Of a DNA stretch of 64,000 nt, positions 18,890 to 27,690 are shown one piece after another. The notes beneath the pieces were generated by a model. It saw only the letters and a program-made list of their open reading frames with translations, had not been told where the DNA came from and did no database searches. Source of the stretch: Pseudomonas sp. SL4(2022) (lineage in GTDB: Bacteria > Pseudomonadota > Gammaproteobacteria > Pseudomonadales > Pseudomonadaceae); assembly GCF_026625725.1 (NCBI RefSeq), contig NZ_CP113060.1, positions 1,618,001 to 1,682,000 on the forward strand, read 5' to 3'. The position numbers and the translations under genes are program-made. Positions within the stretch are counted from its first letter, which is position 1, and every line of letters starts with the position of its first letter.

Positions 18890-20071
18890 TTAACTGTCCA
18901 GCGCGCTGGCCGGACCAAAGAACTCGTAATGGCTCTGCGCCGCCGGTACGCCGAGGCTGTGCAGATGCCGTTTGACCTGCGCCATAAACGGCTTGGGGCC
19001 GAGGAAGTAGGCATCCAGATCGCGCTGCTCAGGCAGCCATTGCGCCAGCTGCTCCAGGCTGAGCAAGCCTTCAGCATCACCCTGATCGCCCGCACGCGGC
19101 TCGCTGTAGCACACGTAATGGCGCAGCTGTGGACGCTCAGCACGCTGCGCCTCAACCCAGTCACGGAAGGCGTGCACGCCGGCATGGCGGGCGCAGTGGA
19201 TAAAGTGGATATCGCGGCCCGTGTCGCGCGCCGCCTCCAGCATGCTCAGCGCTGGGGTGATGCCGACACCGGCGGTGATCAGCACCAGCGGCTTGGCCGA
19301 CTCGCGCAGGACGAAATTCCCTGCCGGCGCGAACAGCTCCAGGCTGTCGCCGACTTGCAGCTGGTCATGCAGGTAATTGGAGACTTTGCCGCCCGCCTCA
19401 CGCTTGACGCTGATGCGGTACTCGCGGCCATTGCTCAGGGCCGACAGCGAGTAGTTGCGACGCTGCTCGCCACCGTCCAGCAGCAGGCGCAGGCCGATGT
19501 ACTGGCCGGGCTGGAATGCCGCCAACGCGCCACCGTCGGCCGGCACCAGGTACAGCGAAACGATCTCCTCGCTCTCCTGCACCTTGCGGCTCAAGCGGAA
19601 ACTGCGTGCCCCGCGCCAGCCACCCTCGGCATTGGCGTTGGCACTGTAAGCGGCCTCTTCAGCGCCAATCAGGATGTTCGCCAGTTGCCCATACGCCACG
19701 GCCCAGGCCTCGATCACCGCATCGGTGGCAATCTCTTCACCGAGCACTTCACGAATCGCCCGCAGCAGGCAGCTGCCGACAATCGGGTAATGCTCGGGCA
19801 GGATCTGCAGCGACACATGTTTGTTGACGATCTGTCCGACCAGCGGCCCCAACGCCTCCAACCGGTCGATATGCCGGGCGTACATCAGCACCGCATTGGC
19901 CAGGGCACGCTGTTGGCCGCCGCTGGCCTGGTGCGCCTGATTGAACAGCGCGCGCACCTCGGGGTACTCGCTCAGCATCATCTGGTAGAAGTGCCGGGTC
20001 AGGGCCTCACCGCCGCTTTCCAGCAGCGGTACGGTGGCTTTGATCAGGGCGGTTTGGGCAGGGGTCAACAT
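18890..20071 (-). CDS. hmp: Flavohemoglobin (nitric oxide dioxygenase)
   Basis: This 393-residue enzyme oxidises NO to nitrate with O2 and NAD(P)H in the cytoplasm. The globin domain (1-138) has the distal Tyr29 and Gln53 and the proximal heme ligand His85 (NKHVSLQI). The FAD domain (about 150-255) has RNYSLSAL, and the NAD domain has VLITAGVGITPALSMLEA. Length equals that of E. coli Hmp (396). It heads the operon hmp, small membrane protein, nnrS. The start ATG has GAGGA upstream. Control is visible upstream: a sigma-54 promoter and three NorR/FhpR-type sites, facing the activator gene. In P. aeruginosa the gene is called fhp. Confidence 0.96.
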   Translation of the reverse strand: MLTPAQTALIKATVPLLESGGEALTRHFYQMMLSEYPEVRALFNQAHQASGGQQRALANAVLMYARHIDRLEALGPLVGQIVNKHVSLQILPEHYPIVGSCLLRAIREVLGEEIATDAVIEAWAVAYGQLANILIGAEEAAYSANANAEGGWRGARSFRLSRKVQESEEIVSLYLVPADGGALAAFQPGQYIGLRLLLDGGEQRRNYSLSALSNGREYRISVKREAGGKVSNYLHDQLQVGDSLELFAPAGNFVLRESAKPLVLITAGVGITPALSMLEAARDTGRDIHFIHCARHAGVHAFRDWVEAQRAERPQLRHYVCYSEPRAGDQGDAEGLLSLEQLAQWLPEQRDLDAYFLGPKPFMAQVKRHLHSLGVPAAQSHYEFFGPASALDS

Positions 20072-20137
20072 AGTGCTTCCTCGTCAAGGTGACACGCTGC
20101 ACTTGCGCAGCGCTTCGGTTCATATCACTCTGGCTAT

Positions 20138-20153
20138 TACAGGAAGCGTGCCA
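20138..20153 (-). promoter_or_regulatory. Candidate sigma-54 promoter of hmp
   Basis: Minus strand TGGCACG, 4 nt, CTGTA: the -24 element is a perfect consensus and the -12 element (TTGCA) matches at three of five positions with exact GG-to-TG spacing. It would start transcripts about 55 nt before the hmp ATG. The activator sites lie 40 to 115 bp upstream, as expected for an enhancer-dependent promoter. Confidence 0.75.
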
Positions 20154-20193
20154 ATTATTTTATTTATATAAATCATAGACTTATAAATACTTG

Positions 20194-20251
20194 TGTCTTT
20201 ATGACAGCAAGCATTCCGAGTCTTAATGACAACTAGCGTGTCCTTATGACA
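20194..20251. promoter_or_regulatory. Three tandem NorR/FhpR-type activator sites
   Basis: Three copies of an inverted repeat of the form TGTC-N5-GACA (first base A in copy 2) lie at 20194-20206, 20219-20231 and 20239-20251. Each contains GT-N7-AC, the half-site pattern known for NorR binding, and NorR-type enhancers are known to use three sites. The centres are 25 and 20 bp apart. The third site contains the activator's own ATG (20246), so binding may also limit its own expression. Confidence 0.8.
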
Positions 20252-21802
20252 GCAAATCCACTGCTTACCGCCCTGATTCCCCTGGTCGCCGATCTGTCCC
20301 GCGAACTGCCAGAAGCCGAGCGCTATCGCCGCCTGCTGAACGCGCTGCGGCAGCTGCTGCCGTGCGACGCCGTGGCGCTGCTCAAGCTCGACGGCGATGT
20401 GCTGATTCCGCTGGCCGTTGAAGGGCTGAGCGCCGACACCCTTGGCCGGCGCTTCAAGCTCGACGAACAGCCGCGCCTGCAGGCCCTGCTGGCGCAACGC
20501 GGGCCGACCCGCTTTGCCACTGACTGCGAGATGCCCGACCCCTATGACGGCCTGGTCGACGGCCATCGCGGCCACTTGCCCGTGCATGACTGCCTCGGCT
20601 GTCCATTGTATGTACAGGACCAGCCCTGGGGTCTGCTGACCCTCGACTCGCTCGATCCGGCGAGCTTCGGCCGGGTCGATCTCGACAACCTGCAGGCTTT
20701 CGCCAGCCTGGCCGCTGCTACCGTGATGGCCAGCGAACGGATCAACGCACTGCTGCAACGCGCCGAGGATCAGCACCAGTTGGCCGAGGCTTACAAGCAG
20801 GCCGCCGTCCAGCAACGCCCGCGCGAACTGATCGGCCAGAGCGCTGTGCACAAGCGCCTGGCAGCGGAGATTGCGCTGGTCGGCAACAGTGAACTGAGCG
20901 TGCTGATCAGCGGTGAAACTGGGGTCGGTAAAGAGCTGGTTGCCGAAGCCCTGCACGCCGCATCCCCACGCGCAGCAAAGCCGCTGATCAGCCTCAACTG
21001 CGCGGCGCTGCCCGATAACCTGGTGGAAAGCGAACTGTTCGGCCATGTACGCGGGGCCTTTACCGGCGCGCACAACGAGCGTCGCGGCAAGTTCGAACTG
21101 GCCGATGGCGGCAGCCTGTTTCTCGATGAAATCGGTGAACTACCGCTGGCTGCGCAAGCCAAGCTGCTGCGCGTATTGCAAAGCGGCCAGCTGCAACGGG
21201 TCGGTGCCGACCAGGAGCAGCGGGTCAATGTGCGCGTACTGGCCGCCAGCAACCGCGACCTGGCCGAGGAAGTGCGCGCCGGGCGTTTTCGCGCCGACCT
21301 GTATCACCGCCTCAGCGTCTACCCGCTGAAAGTCCCGGCGCTGCGCGAACGCGGCCGTGATGCACTGCTGCTGGCCGGCTACTTCCTCGAAGAAAACCGC
21401 GCCCGCCTGGGCTTACGCAGCCTGCGTCTGACGGCCGAAGCCCAGGCCAGCCTGCTGGCGTACAACTGGCCGGGCAACGTGCGCGAACTCGAGCACCTGA
21501 TCGGCCGCGCCGCACTCAAGGCACTGGCAGGCTGCAGCGAACGCCCACGCATTCTCAGCATCGACAGCACCCACCTGGATTTGCCGAGCAGCCAGCCAAC
21601 AGCAGCACCTGCGACTCAACGCACAGCAGAGCCATACAGCCAACTGCCACTGCGCGAAGCCATCGACGCCTACCAGAAACAACTGATCAGCCAAGCGCTG
21701 GAGCGCCATCAACACACATGGGCCGCCGCCGCCCGCGAACTGGGCATCGACCGCGCCAACCTGATCCGCCTGGCCAAGCGCCTGGGGTTGGAAAATGGCT
21801 GA
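20246..21802 (+). CDS. norR: NO-responsive sigma-54 activator (NorR/FhpR)
   Basis: A 518-residue enhancer-binding protein. The GAF domain (about 15-170) senses NO through a non-heme iron; the LPVHDCLGCP block carries His114 and Cys116, matching NorR iron ligands. The AAA+ domain (about 195-420) has Walker A GETGVGKE, the sigma-54 contact GAFTGA and Walker B LFLDEIGEL. The C-terminal Fis-type helix-turn-helix is AARELGIDRANLIRLAKRLG. It faces hmp, making it the functional equivalent of P. aeruginosa FhpR. No Shine-Dalgarno is evident before the ATG, which lies inside an activator site. Confidence 0.93.
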   Translation: MTANPLLTALIPLVADLSRELPEAERYRRLLNALRQLLPCDAVALLKLDGDVLIPLAVEGLSADTLGRRFKLDEQPRLQALLAQRGPTRFATDCEMPDPYDGLVDGHRGHLPVHDCLGCPLYVQDQPWGLLTLDSLDPASFGRVDLDNLQAFASLAAATVMASERINALLQRAEDQHQLAEAYKQAAVQQRPRELIGQSAVHKRLAAEIALVGNSELSVLISGETGVGKELVAEALHAASPRAAKPLISLNCAALPDNLVESELFGHVRGAFTGAHNERRGKFELADGGSLFLDEIGELPLAAQAKLLRVLQSGQLQRVGADQEQRVNVRVLAASNRDLAEEVRAGRFRADLYHRLSVYPLKVPALRERGRDALLLAGYFLEENRARLGLRSLRLTAEAQASLLAYNWPGNVRELEHLIGRAALKALAGCSERPRILSIDSTHLDLPSSQPTAAPATQRTAEPYSQLPLREAIDAYQKQLISQALERHQHTWAAAARELGIDRANLIRLAKRLGLENG

Positions 21803-21956
21803 CAACAGGCCGCATAACTGCAGGCACGTTGCTAACATTTGAGTAGGTTCGACCTGAGCCTGTTGGTCCCGGCAATAGGCAAATGCAATTTGTCGAAGCG
21901 CCGGCCGGAAGTAGCTAATAGCCACTGTATTTTCCCGCTCCCTGCGGAGAGCCCTT

Positions 21957-23192
21957 ATGGCTGCTGACACCCATACAGATCGCATCAAAGTCGAGGCAGC
22001 GCAGCTGACCATCGGCATGTATGTGGTGGAGCTGGATCGGCCATGGACGGACACATCCTTTCTCTTTCAGGGCTTCCGCATACGTCAGCAGCAGGAAATC
22101 CGCCTGTTACAAGAAGCCTGCCGCTATGTCTGGGTCGATGCGAGCCGCTCAATCGGAATGCTCAGTCAGCTGACAGAGAACCTGGCGCAGCCCGACAACC
22201 TGCAACCGGTGATTGCCAAGGTCGAATTCAACCTGGAAATACAGCAGGCCGCCCCCACCTGGCATGCAGCTCGTGAGGAATCGCTGCGTATCCTGCAAGC
22301 CATAAAAATGGGGCAGGAGCTGGATGTCGGTGCCGTCAAGGCGGTGATCAAGGACTGTGTCGAAAGCATTCTGCGCAACCCGGCGGCCATGCTCTGGCTG
22401 GCGCGCATCAAGAACAGTGATGATTACACCGCCGAGCACTCACTGCGGGTTTCCATCCTGTCGATTGCTCTGGGTAAAGAACTCGGCCTGCCGGCATATC
22501 AACTGGAGCAGATCGGCGTCTGCGGCATGCTCCACGATGTCGGCAAGATCAAGGTACCCAGCGAGATTCTCAACAAACCCGGCGCGCTAACCCACGATGA
22601 ACTGCGCATCATGCAGAGCCATGCGGCTGAAGGACGCAAGCTGTTGATGAGCAATCAGCAGATCACCCCAGCCACTGTCGACGTGGCTTACTCGCATCAC
22701 GAGCGCCTCGATGGCAAGGGCTACCCGCGCGGCCTGGATGCCAGCAAAATCCCTTACTTTGCCAAGATCATCGCCGTTGCCGACAGCTATGACGCGATCA
22801 ACAGTGATCGCATTTACAGCAAAGGCAAATCCAGCCTGGAGTCGTTACGCATACTGTTTGATGCCACCAACAGCCATTTCGATGAAGAAATCGTCGGCTG
22901 TTTCATTCGTTTGATCGGCATCTATCCACCGGGTGAAATTGTCGAACTGAACACCGGTGAGGTCGGCATCATTATTGGCTGCGCGCCCGGCAATAAGCTC
23001 AAGCCCAGGGTGATACGGGTGCTGGATGCAGAAAAGCAGCCCTGCAAGGAAAGCATCATCGACCTTACCCAGACTGTTCGGGATGCAGCGGGAAAGCCCT
23101 ATCGAATTCGCGAGGTACACAGCAGCGGAGCCTTTGGCATTGATATTGAAGCCTATCGACGCAAAGGTCTGATGATCCCTGACAACCTCTGA
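21957..23192 (+). CDS. HD-GYP domain cyclic-di-GMP phosphodiesterase with DUF3391
   Basis: This 411-residue protein probably degrades cyclic di-GMP. The N-terminal DUF3391 region (about 8-130) contains the usual LTIGMYVVELDRPW opening. The HD-GYP domain (about 140-330) has the metal-binding His193-Asp194 (MLHDVGKIKVP) and an intact signature GYP at 255-257 (HHERLDGKGYPRGL), both expected in active enzymes. No membrane segment or receiver domain is present, so it is cytoplasmic. GGAGAG precedes the ATG. It is followed by a DUF4410 gene in the same direction but about 130 nt away. Confidence 0.93.
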   Translation: MAADTHTDRIKVEAAQLTIGMYVVELDRPWTDTSFLFQGFRIRQQQEIRLLQEACRYVWVDASRSIGMLSQLTENLAQPDNLQPVIAKVEFNLEIQQAAPTWHAAREESLRILQAIKMGQELDVGAVKAVIKDCVESILRNPAAMLWLARIKNSDDYTAEHSLRVSILSIALGKELGLPAYQLEQIGVCGMLHDVGKIKVPSEILNKPGALTHDELRIMQSHAAEGRKLLMSNQQITPATVDVAYSHHERLDGKGYPRGLDASKIPYFAKIIAVADSYDAINSDRIYSKGKSSLESLRILFDATNSHFDEEIVGCFIRLIGIYPPGEIVELNTGEVGIIIGCAPGNKLKPRVIRVLDAEKQPCKESIIDLTQTVRDAAGKPYRIREVHSSGAFGIDIEAYRRKGLMIPDNL

Positions 23193-23324
23193 GGTGCTCA
23201 CAGCATGAGCGTTCAGCTCAGAACGCCGCTCACCCACCTCACCCGGCAATTCGCCGGCTACGGCTCGACAGCGGTATCCGCTTGCTCTAGCGTCCCAGCT
23301 CCGATCCGATTATTCAGGCCTGCC

Positions 23325-23858
23325 ATGTCCAAGATCCTGCCCGCTGTATTCGCCGTGTTGTTGCCGATCATGGCCACCGCCGCTGAACCTCAGAAAACCT
23401 TCTACCTGAGCCCTTTCGCTGTGGAGAGCCCAAACGACAAGCAACAGCGTGAACACGCGGCACAGCTGGACGACGCCTTGAAACAGGCCCTGCTGGCCCG
23501 CCAGATTAAGGTGCAGCCGCTCAATGACCAGGCGGCCTTGCCTGACAGCGGCTGGCTGATTCAAGGGCAGGTGTCGAGCCAGGCCGGCCGACGCCTGGTG
23601 CGCACAGCGGTTGGCTTTGGCGCAGGCGCCAGTGCTGTCGAGGCACAGGTGTGGATCAGTGATCTGGCGGCCGGAGAGGTGCAGCAACTGACCGCCCAGG
23701 ACCGCTCCGGGCGTCTGCCTGGGGCGCTGCTCACCCGCAACCCTCAACTCGCAGCAGCCAAATTTCTCCTGGAGCGCCGGGCGCTGAATCGCAACATCGA
23801 TGAAGTGGCCGGGGAACTGGCGGATGACATCAGCCGCTCACTGTCCCAAACACCCTAA
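23325..23858 (+). CDS. DUF4410 exported protein
   Basis: A 177-residue protein with a signal peptide (MSKILPAVFAVLLPIMATAA) and a mature domain of the DUF4410 family (PF14366), related to proteins that form small periplasmic beta-sandwich-like folds. The LIQGQVSSQAGRRLVRTAVGFGAGASAVEAQV stretch (two blocks read together) carries the family's Arg-x-x-x-G-x-G-x-G pattern. The open frame extends 40 codons further upstream, but only the ATG at 23325 leads directly into a signal peptide. There is no lipobox cysteine. Function is unknown. Confidence 0.8.
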   Translation: MSKILPAVFAVLLPIMATAAEPQKTFYLSPFAVESPNDKQQREHAAQLDDALKQALLARQIKVQPLNDQAALPDSGWLIQGQVSSQAGRRLVRTAVGFGAGASAVEAQVWISDLAAGEVQQLTAQDRSGRLPGALLTRNPQLAAAKFLLERRALNRNIDEVAGELADDISRSLSQTP

Positions 23859-23902
23859 ACACTGCATTGCCGGCCGGGCGACACCGCAGCGCGGCAGCAC
23901 GA

Positions 23903-25024
23903 TCAGCGGCTAACAGGCTCAGGTAGCGCCACCTCGCGCTTCTGCACGGCATGTGCTGCCAGCACCTGGAGAATCCGTTGACTGGCCTGACCGTCGCCAA
24001 ATGGATTACTCCAATTGATGGCCACTCGGCGCAGGCTTTGCTCAGCCTCGACCAGGCTGTACTCCGTCGTGACCGGAGCGAGCCGAGCGGCGCCACTTTC
24101 CAGGCTTTCCGGACGCTCGGTATTCGCCCGCAACACCAGGCAGGGCCGCTGTAGCACGCAGGCCTCTTCCTGCAGGCCACCACTGTCTGTCAACACAAGT
24201 TGGGCGCCCTGCAACAAGGCAAGCAGGTCAAGGTAGGTCACCGGGTCGATGGCTTTGATGCGCGCCTGGCCACCAATGATCTGTTGATGCTGATGGCCGA
24301 GTCTGGGATGGACAGGGAAAACCACTGTACGCTCCAGGCTGTCGGCCAGGCGCTGTACGGCTGTCATCAACCGCGCAAAGTGCCCAAGATCATCCGTGTT
24401 GCCCGGCCGATGGCAGGTCAGCAGCAGATAGCGGCCTGGCTGCAGGTCGAGTGTCGAATGAATGGTCGAATGCTGTTCGGCGCGCCGGGCATGGCGCAAG
24501 GTCGCGTCGTTGCCAGTATTTCCCGTTACATGAACATGCGGCCCCTGGATCCCCTCCTTGGCCAGCAAGCGCTGCTGCAACGCAGAGGGGCAGAACCAGA
24601 AGCTGGACAGGTGATCCAGCAATATCCGGTTCACTTCCTCAGGCATGGTTTTATCATAGCTACGCAACCCGGCCTCCACATGCGCAACCGGAATATTCAA
24701 TTTGTTGGCAGCCAGCCCACCGGCCAGTGAACTGTTGGTGTCCCCTTGCACCACCACATAGTCTGGCTGCAAGGTCTGCAATAGCGGCTCTATGCCCATC
24801 ATCATCCGGGCCAGTTGCGCCGTAGCCGTCTCAGAACCGACCCCAAGGTTGAAATGCGCGCGAGGTAGTTCAAGTTCGTCGAAGAACACGCTGTCCATTG
24901 ACGCCGCATAGTGCTGATTGGTGTGAATCAGCGTGTAGTGAATGCCCTCGCGAATACAGGCACTGATCAACGACGACAGTTTGATTATTTCCGGGCGTGT
25001 ACCCAGTACAAATACCAGATGCAT
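23903..25024 (-). CDS. wecB: UDP-N-acetylglucosamine 2-epimerase (non-hydrolysing)
   Basis: The enzyme converts UDP-GlcNAc to UDP-ManNAc for surface polysaccharides. The 373-residue protein shows the family blocks LGTRPEIIK (about 6-14), VVQGDTNSSLAGGLAANK, PVAHVEAGLRS and LTDSGGLQEEA, the last lining the active site. The chosen ATG at 25024 is where homologues start; an in-frame ATG 14 codons upstream is possible. It is the last gene of a three-gene leftward set with a GT4 glycosyltransferase and an unknown polysaccharide-type protein. Confidence 0.92.
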   Translation of the reverse strand: MHLVFVLGTRPEIIKLSSLISACIREGIHYTLIHTNQHYAASMDSVFFDELELPRAHFNLGVGSETATAQLARMMMGIEPLLQTLQPDYVVVQGDTNSSLAGGLAANKLNIPVAHVEAGLRSYDKTMPEEVNRILLDHLSSFWFCPSALQQRLLAKEGIQGPHVHVTGNTGNDATLRHARRAEQHSTIHSTLDLQPGRYLLLTCHRPGNTDDLGHFARLMTAVQRLADSLERTVVFPVHPRLGHQHQQIIGGQARIKAIDPVTYLDLLALLQGAQLVLTDSGGLQEEACVLQRPCLVLRANTERPESLESGAARLAPVTTEYSLVEAEQSLRRVAINWSNPFGDGQASQRILQVLAAHAVQKREVALPEPVSR

Positions 25025-25083
25025 TGGGTGCTGCTCCGAACGATCCTGGGGGATGGAATGACTCAAGAATGCTGCGTGCGCTA

Positions 25084-26157
25084 TCAGCGGCCAAGCTGGC
25101 TTGATGGAGAAACCAAGCTCTCATAGAGCCTGACAAGCGCAGCTGCTTTGCGTTGCCAGGTAAACCCCTCGCGCACCGCCTCAATGACGGCCTCCGAAAC
25201 ATTGCTGGACGCGCTGTGTGCAAGGCTCTCGGCAAGGGCATTGGGATTCCCCACGGGGAAAATCGCTTCCCAACCCACAACGTCGGTGATGGAACGACAG
25301 CCTTCGATATCTGAACAGGCAATCGGCACCCCGGCGAGGAGTGCTTCTAGCACCACCGTCGGCATGCCTTCCCGTTCCGACGCCAGTAGCATGGAGTCAC
25401 ACCCCGCCATCATCCGCTGCGTCACGTGGTCGTCTTGCCAGCCATGAAAGCGAACGCGCGCGGTCAATTTCTGCTGCGCAGCCAACGCCTCAAGTCGCAC
25501 CCGGTCAGAACCTTGCCCAACGATATGCAGCACGGCCTGTTTCAGGTGCGGGGTGTTCAGTGCAGCAATCGCATCATCGAGGCGTTTTATCGGGTCGAGA
25601 CGGCCCACTGAAAGCAATGCCGGGGAGCCCTCCAGTTTAATGGGGGCGTCGGCTGTGGCCTGGCGGCGCTCATCGATGCAGTTGGGGACGATCATGGTTT
25701 TCTTCGGGCATAAGCCGCGCTTGGCCAACTCACCTTCCCAGCCCTGATGAAGCAGAATAACGGTTGCGGCCCCGCGCACCATCACGCGCTCAACCGTTGT
25801 GTCCCATACGCGTTTGGCCAAGCGGTACCACAACGGCCCAGCGTTGTAGTAGCAATGCGGTGTATAGATCAAGGGTACGCCACGTATGATCGCGCATGCC
25901 GCGGCCAGCGCGGCTATCGGCGAGCGTGCACCGTGCACATGAACCACGTCACTGTTGCCAACGGCACGCCACAACTGCCCGTAGCTTCCTTTGCATAAAT
26001 TGGCAGGGCTGCTGTCTGCGCTGATCAGCGGGGCAAGAATCGTCAGCCGAATGGCAGGGTTAGCCTGGATCGCCTGGGCCAAGCCCTGGATATGGCGCGC
26101 CACGCCGCTGCACAAGGGCTCGAACTCTCGGCTGACATGCAGCACTTGTATGGTCAC
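25084..26157 (-). CDS. GT4-family glycosyltransferase
   Basis: A 357-residue GT-B-fold enzyme. The N-terminal domain begins VLHVSREFEPLCSGVARHI, the acceptor-side glycine-rich loop seen in GT4 enzymes, and the C-terminal domain has LLSVGRLDPIKRLDDAIAAL and the nucleotide-binding E-x7-E motif in SEREGMPTVVLEALLAGVP. The GTG at 26157 forms a GTGA overlap with the previous gene and has GGAG 8 nt upstream, so translation is coupled. Donor and acceptor sugars are unknown; the wecB neighbour makes a ManNAc-derived donor plausible. Confidence 0.88.
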   Translation of the reverse strand: MTIQVLHVSREFEPLCSGVARHIQGLAQAIQANPAIRLTILAPLISADSSPANLCKGSYGQLWRAVGNSDVVHVHGARSPIAALAAACAIIRGVPLIYTPHCYYNAGPLWYRLAKRVWDTTVERVMVRGAATVILLHQGWEGELAKRGLCPKKTMIVPNCIDERRQATADAPIKLEGSPALLSVGRLDPIKRLDDAIAALNTPHLKQAVLHIVGQGSDRVRLEALAAQQKLTARVRFHGWQDDHVTQRMMAGCDSMLLASEREGMPTVVLEALLAGVPIACSDIEGCRSITDVVGWEAIFPVGNPNALAESLAHSASSNVSEAVIEAVREGFTWQRKAAALVRLYESLVSPSSQLGR

Positions 26158-27452
26158 AGATCGCGCTCCAACGGTTGTTCTCGTTTCAGTCGCTGCAGTA
26201 AATCGGCAAAGCTTCCGGACGGGCGCGAGAAGCAGGCAGCAAGCCATGTGTTCTGCGCCTCGGCGCAGGCAAGGCGAAAGGCATGATCCTCCTGCAGGCG
26301 TCGATACAGCGCTGAAAGCTGATCAGCCGTCTCCACCTGCAAAGGGGCCGCCACGACATCGCGTGCCACCGTGTTGCCCGCCAAAGGAAGTCGAAGGGTT
26401 ACGACCCAGTGCCCTGCCAGTGCGGCATCGAGCATCGCGGTGGAGCAGTAACCGGCGACAAGGCAGCAAGCCGTCGCTGCTGGCTTTAGTTCCGCATGCG
26501 GTGGCTGCCGTGTGGCGGTGGCCACTGCACCGATGTAGGGCTGCCCTTCCTGAGGGTGCAGCAGGATACGCGCTTGCGGCATGACGTCCAACAGATCGGC
26601 GGCGAATGTACTGAGCATGCCGTGAATACCGTCCCCGAGCACCTGCGCATGGGTCTGGGAAAGCAGTGCAACAGCTGTAGGTGCGCTGTGGGTTGACGTC
26701 ATGACCATCTCGCCACGCCCCAGGGCATCTTCAATCAGCCGGGTGCCTGCCGCAGTCTGGGCGGTAAATGCACGGCGGCTGCTGCTGCCCCAAACCACAT
26801 ACCAATCGGCATGCGTTGGAAAGAACTCATCTGTTGGTATGCCGTGCTGCAGACAGATAGCCGGCAAACCAAGACCGATAGCAGCTCTGCTCATCAGATC
26901 AAAATCGTTGTGCAGTAAGAGCACCCCACGGCATTCGGCCAGGGTTTTCTGCAGGCTGGCGACCCAGAGTCGGCGCCGAGTCAGACAGCAGGCCAGGGTC
27001 AGAGGGTACTGCTTCAATGAACCCATGAAAGTACGCAGTGCGGACATCCATGAGCGCCAGCCGATTCGAGCGGGACGCATGACAGGCAGACCCGCCGCAA
27101 AAAGCGCAGGCCGGAGTCGAGGGTGAGCCAGGACCAGGGGCTGATAACCCGTAGCGGCGATATCAGGAAGACTACGCGACAGGGTTCCCCAGCCGCTGAC
27201 GCCGGCCAGGGTAGTGAGCATTACAGCCTGGTGTGTAGCAGAGCCACGTGGTTCAGGGCCGGTATGAAACAGCAATAACCACACATCGCGCAGCAGTGCC
27301 GCACATGCCCGCAATCGGGCCATCAAGGGTGATCTACCCGCGGCCAGAAAGAACATCTCATGGCGCACGGCTGCAGCTTCTTCGCCAAAGCGCTGAAGCA
27401 AATCAACATACTGCTCCGAGAACCTGCCTCGCAGCCCAGTTGATGACTTCAT
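26154..27452 (-). CDS. Putative surface-polysaccharide biosynthesis protein of unknown type
   Basis: This 432-residue protein has no family I can name with confidence. It lacks clear transmembrane helices but has hydrophobic stretches near residues 45-60 and 75-85. The block ICLQHGIPTDEFFPTHADWYVVWG (residues about 205-228, two overlapping parts) resembles the QHG...P...AD...WG pattern of CDP-glycerol glycerophosphotransferase-like and other capsule proteins with a GT-B-like fold. It is the first gene of a leftward operon with a GT4 enzyme and wecB, and shares about 240 bp of upstream DNA with the divergent sugar transferase. A transferase role is inference. Confidence 0.75.
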   Translation of the reverse strand: MKSSTGLRGRFSEQYVDLLQRFGEEAAAVRHEMFFLAAGRSPLMARLRACAALLRDVWLLLFHTGPEPRGSATHQAVMLTTLAGVSGWGTLSRSLPDIAATGYQPLVLAHPRLRPALFAAGLPVMRPARIGWRSWMSALRTFMGSLKQYPLTLACCLTRRRLWVASLQKTLAECRGVLLLHNDFDLMSRAAIGLGLPAICLQHGIPTDEFFPTHADWYVVWGSSSRRAFTAQTAAGTRLIEDALGRGEMVMTSTHSAPTAVALLSQTHAQVLGDGIHGMLSTFAADLLDVMPQARILLHPQEGQPYIGAVATATRQPPHAELKPAATACCLVAGYCSTAMLDAALAGHWVVTLRLPLAGNTVARDVVAAPLQVETADQLSALYRRLQEDHAFRLACAEAQNTWLAACFSRPSGSFADLLQRLKREQPLERDL

Positions 27453-27690
27453 AGGGTAATATCCGCCTGTTCGAGTGGCGTTACGCTACAGCTGGTGACG
27501 CTCAGTTGCCAACTCCGGTTAAGCAGTGCTTGGTTGGCTGACGATAGCCTATGCGCATCGTGCAAAGTGCCGAGCCACATGAACATTACGTTATGAGAGT
27601 ATTGGCGTATGCGCCCTGTGTAATGCCGGGACACTTCGTTTAACTCAGATTGAGTTGTAAGTCGCGCCCCTAAGACAAGGCTTCGGGCGC

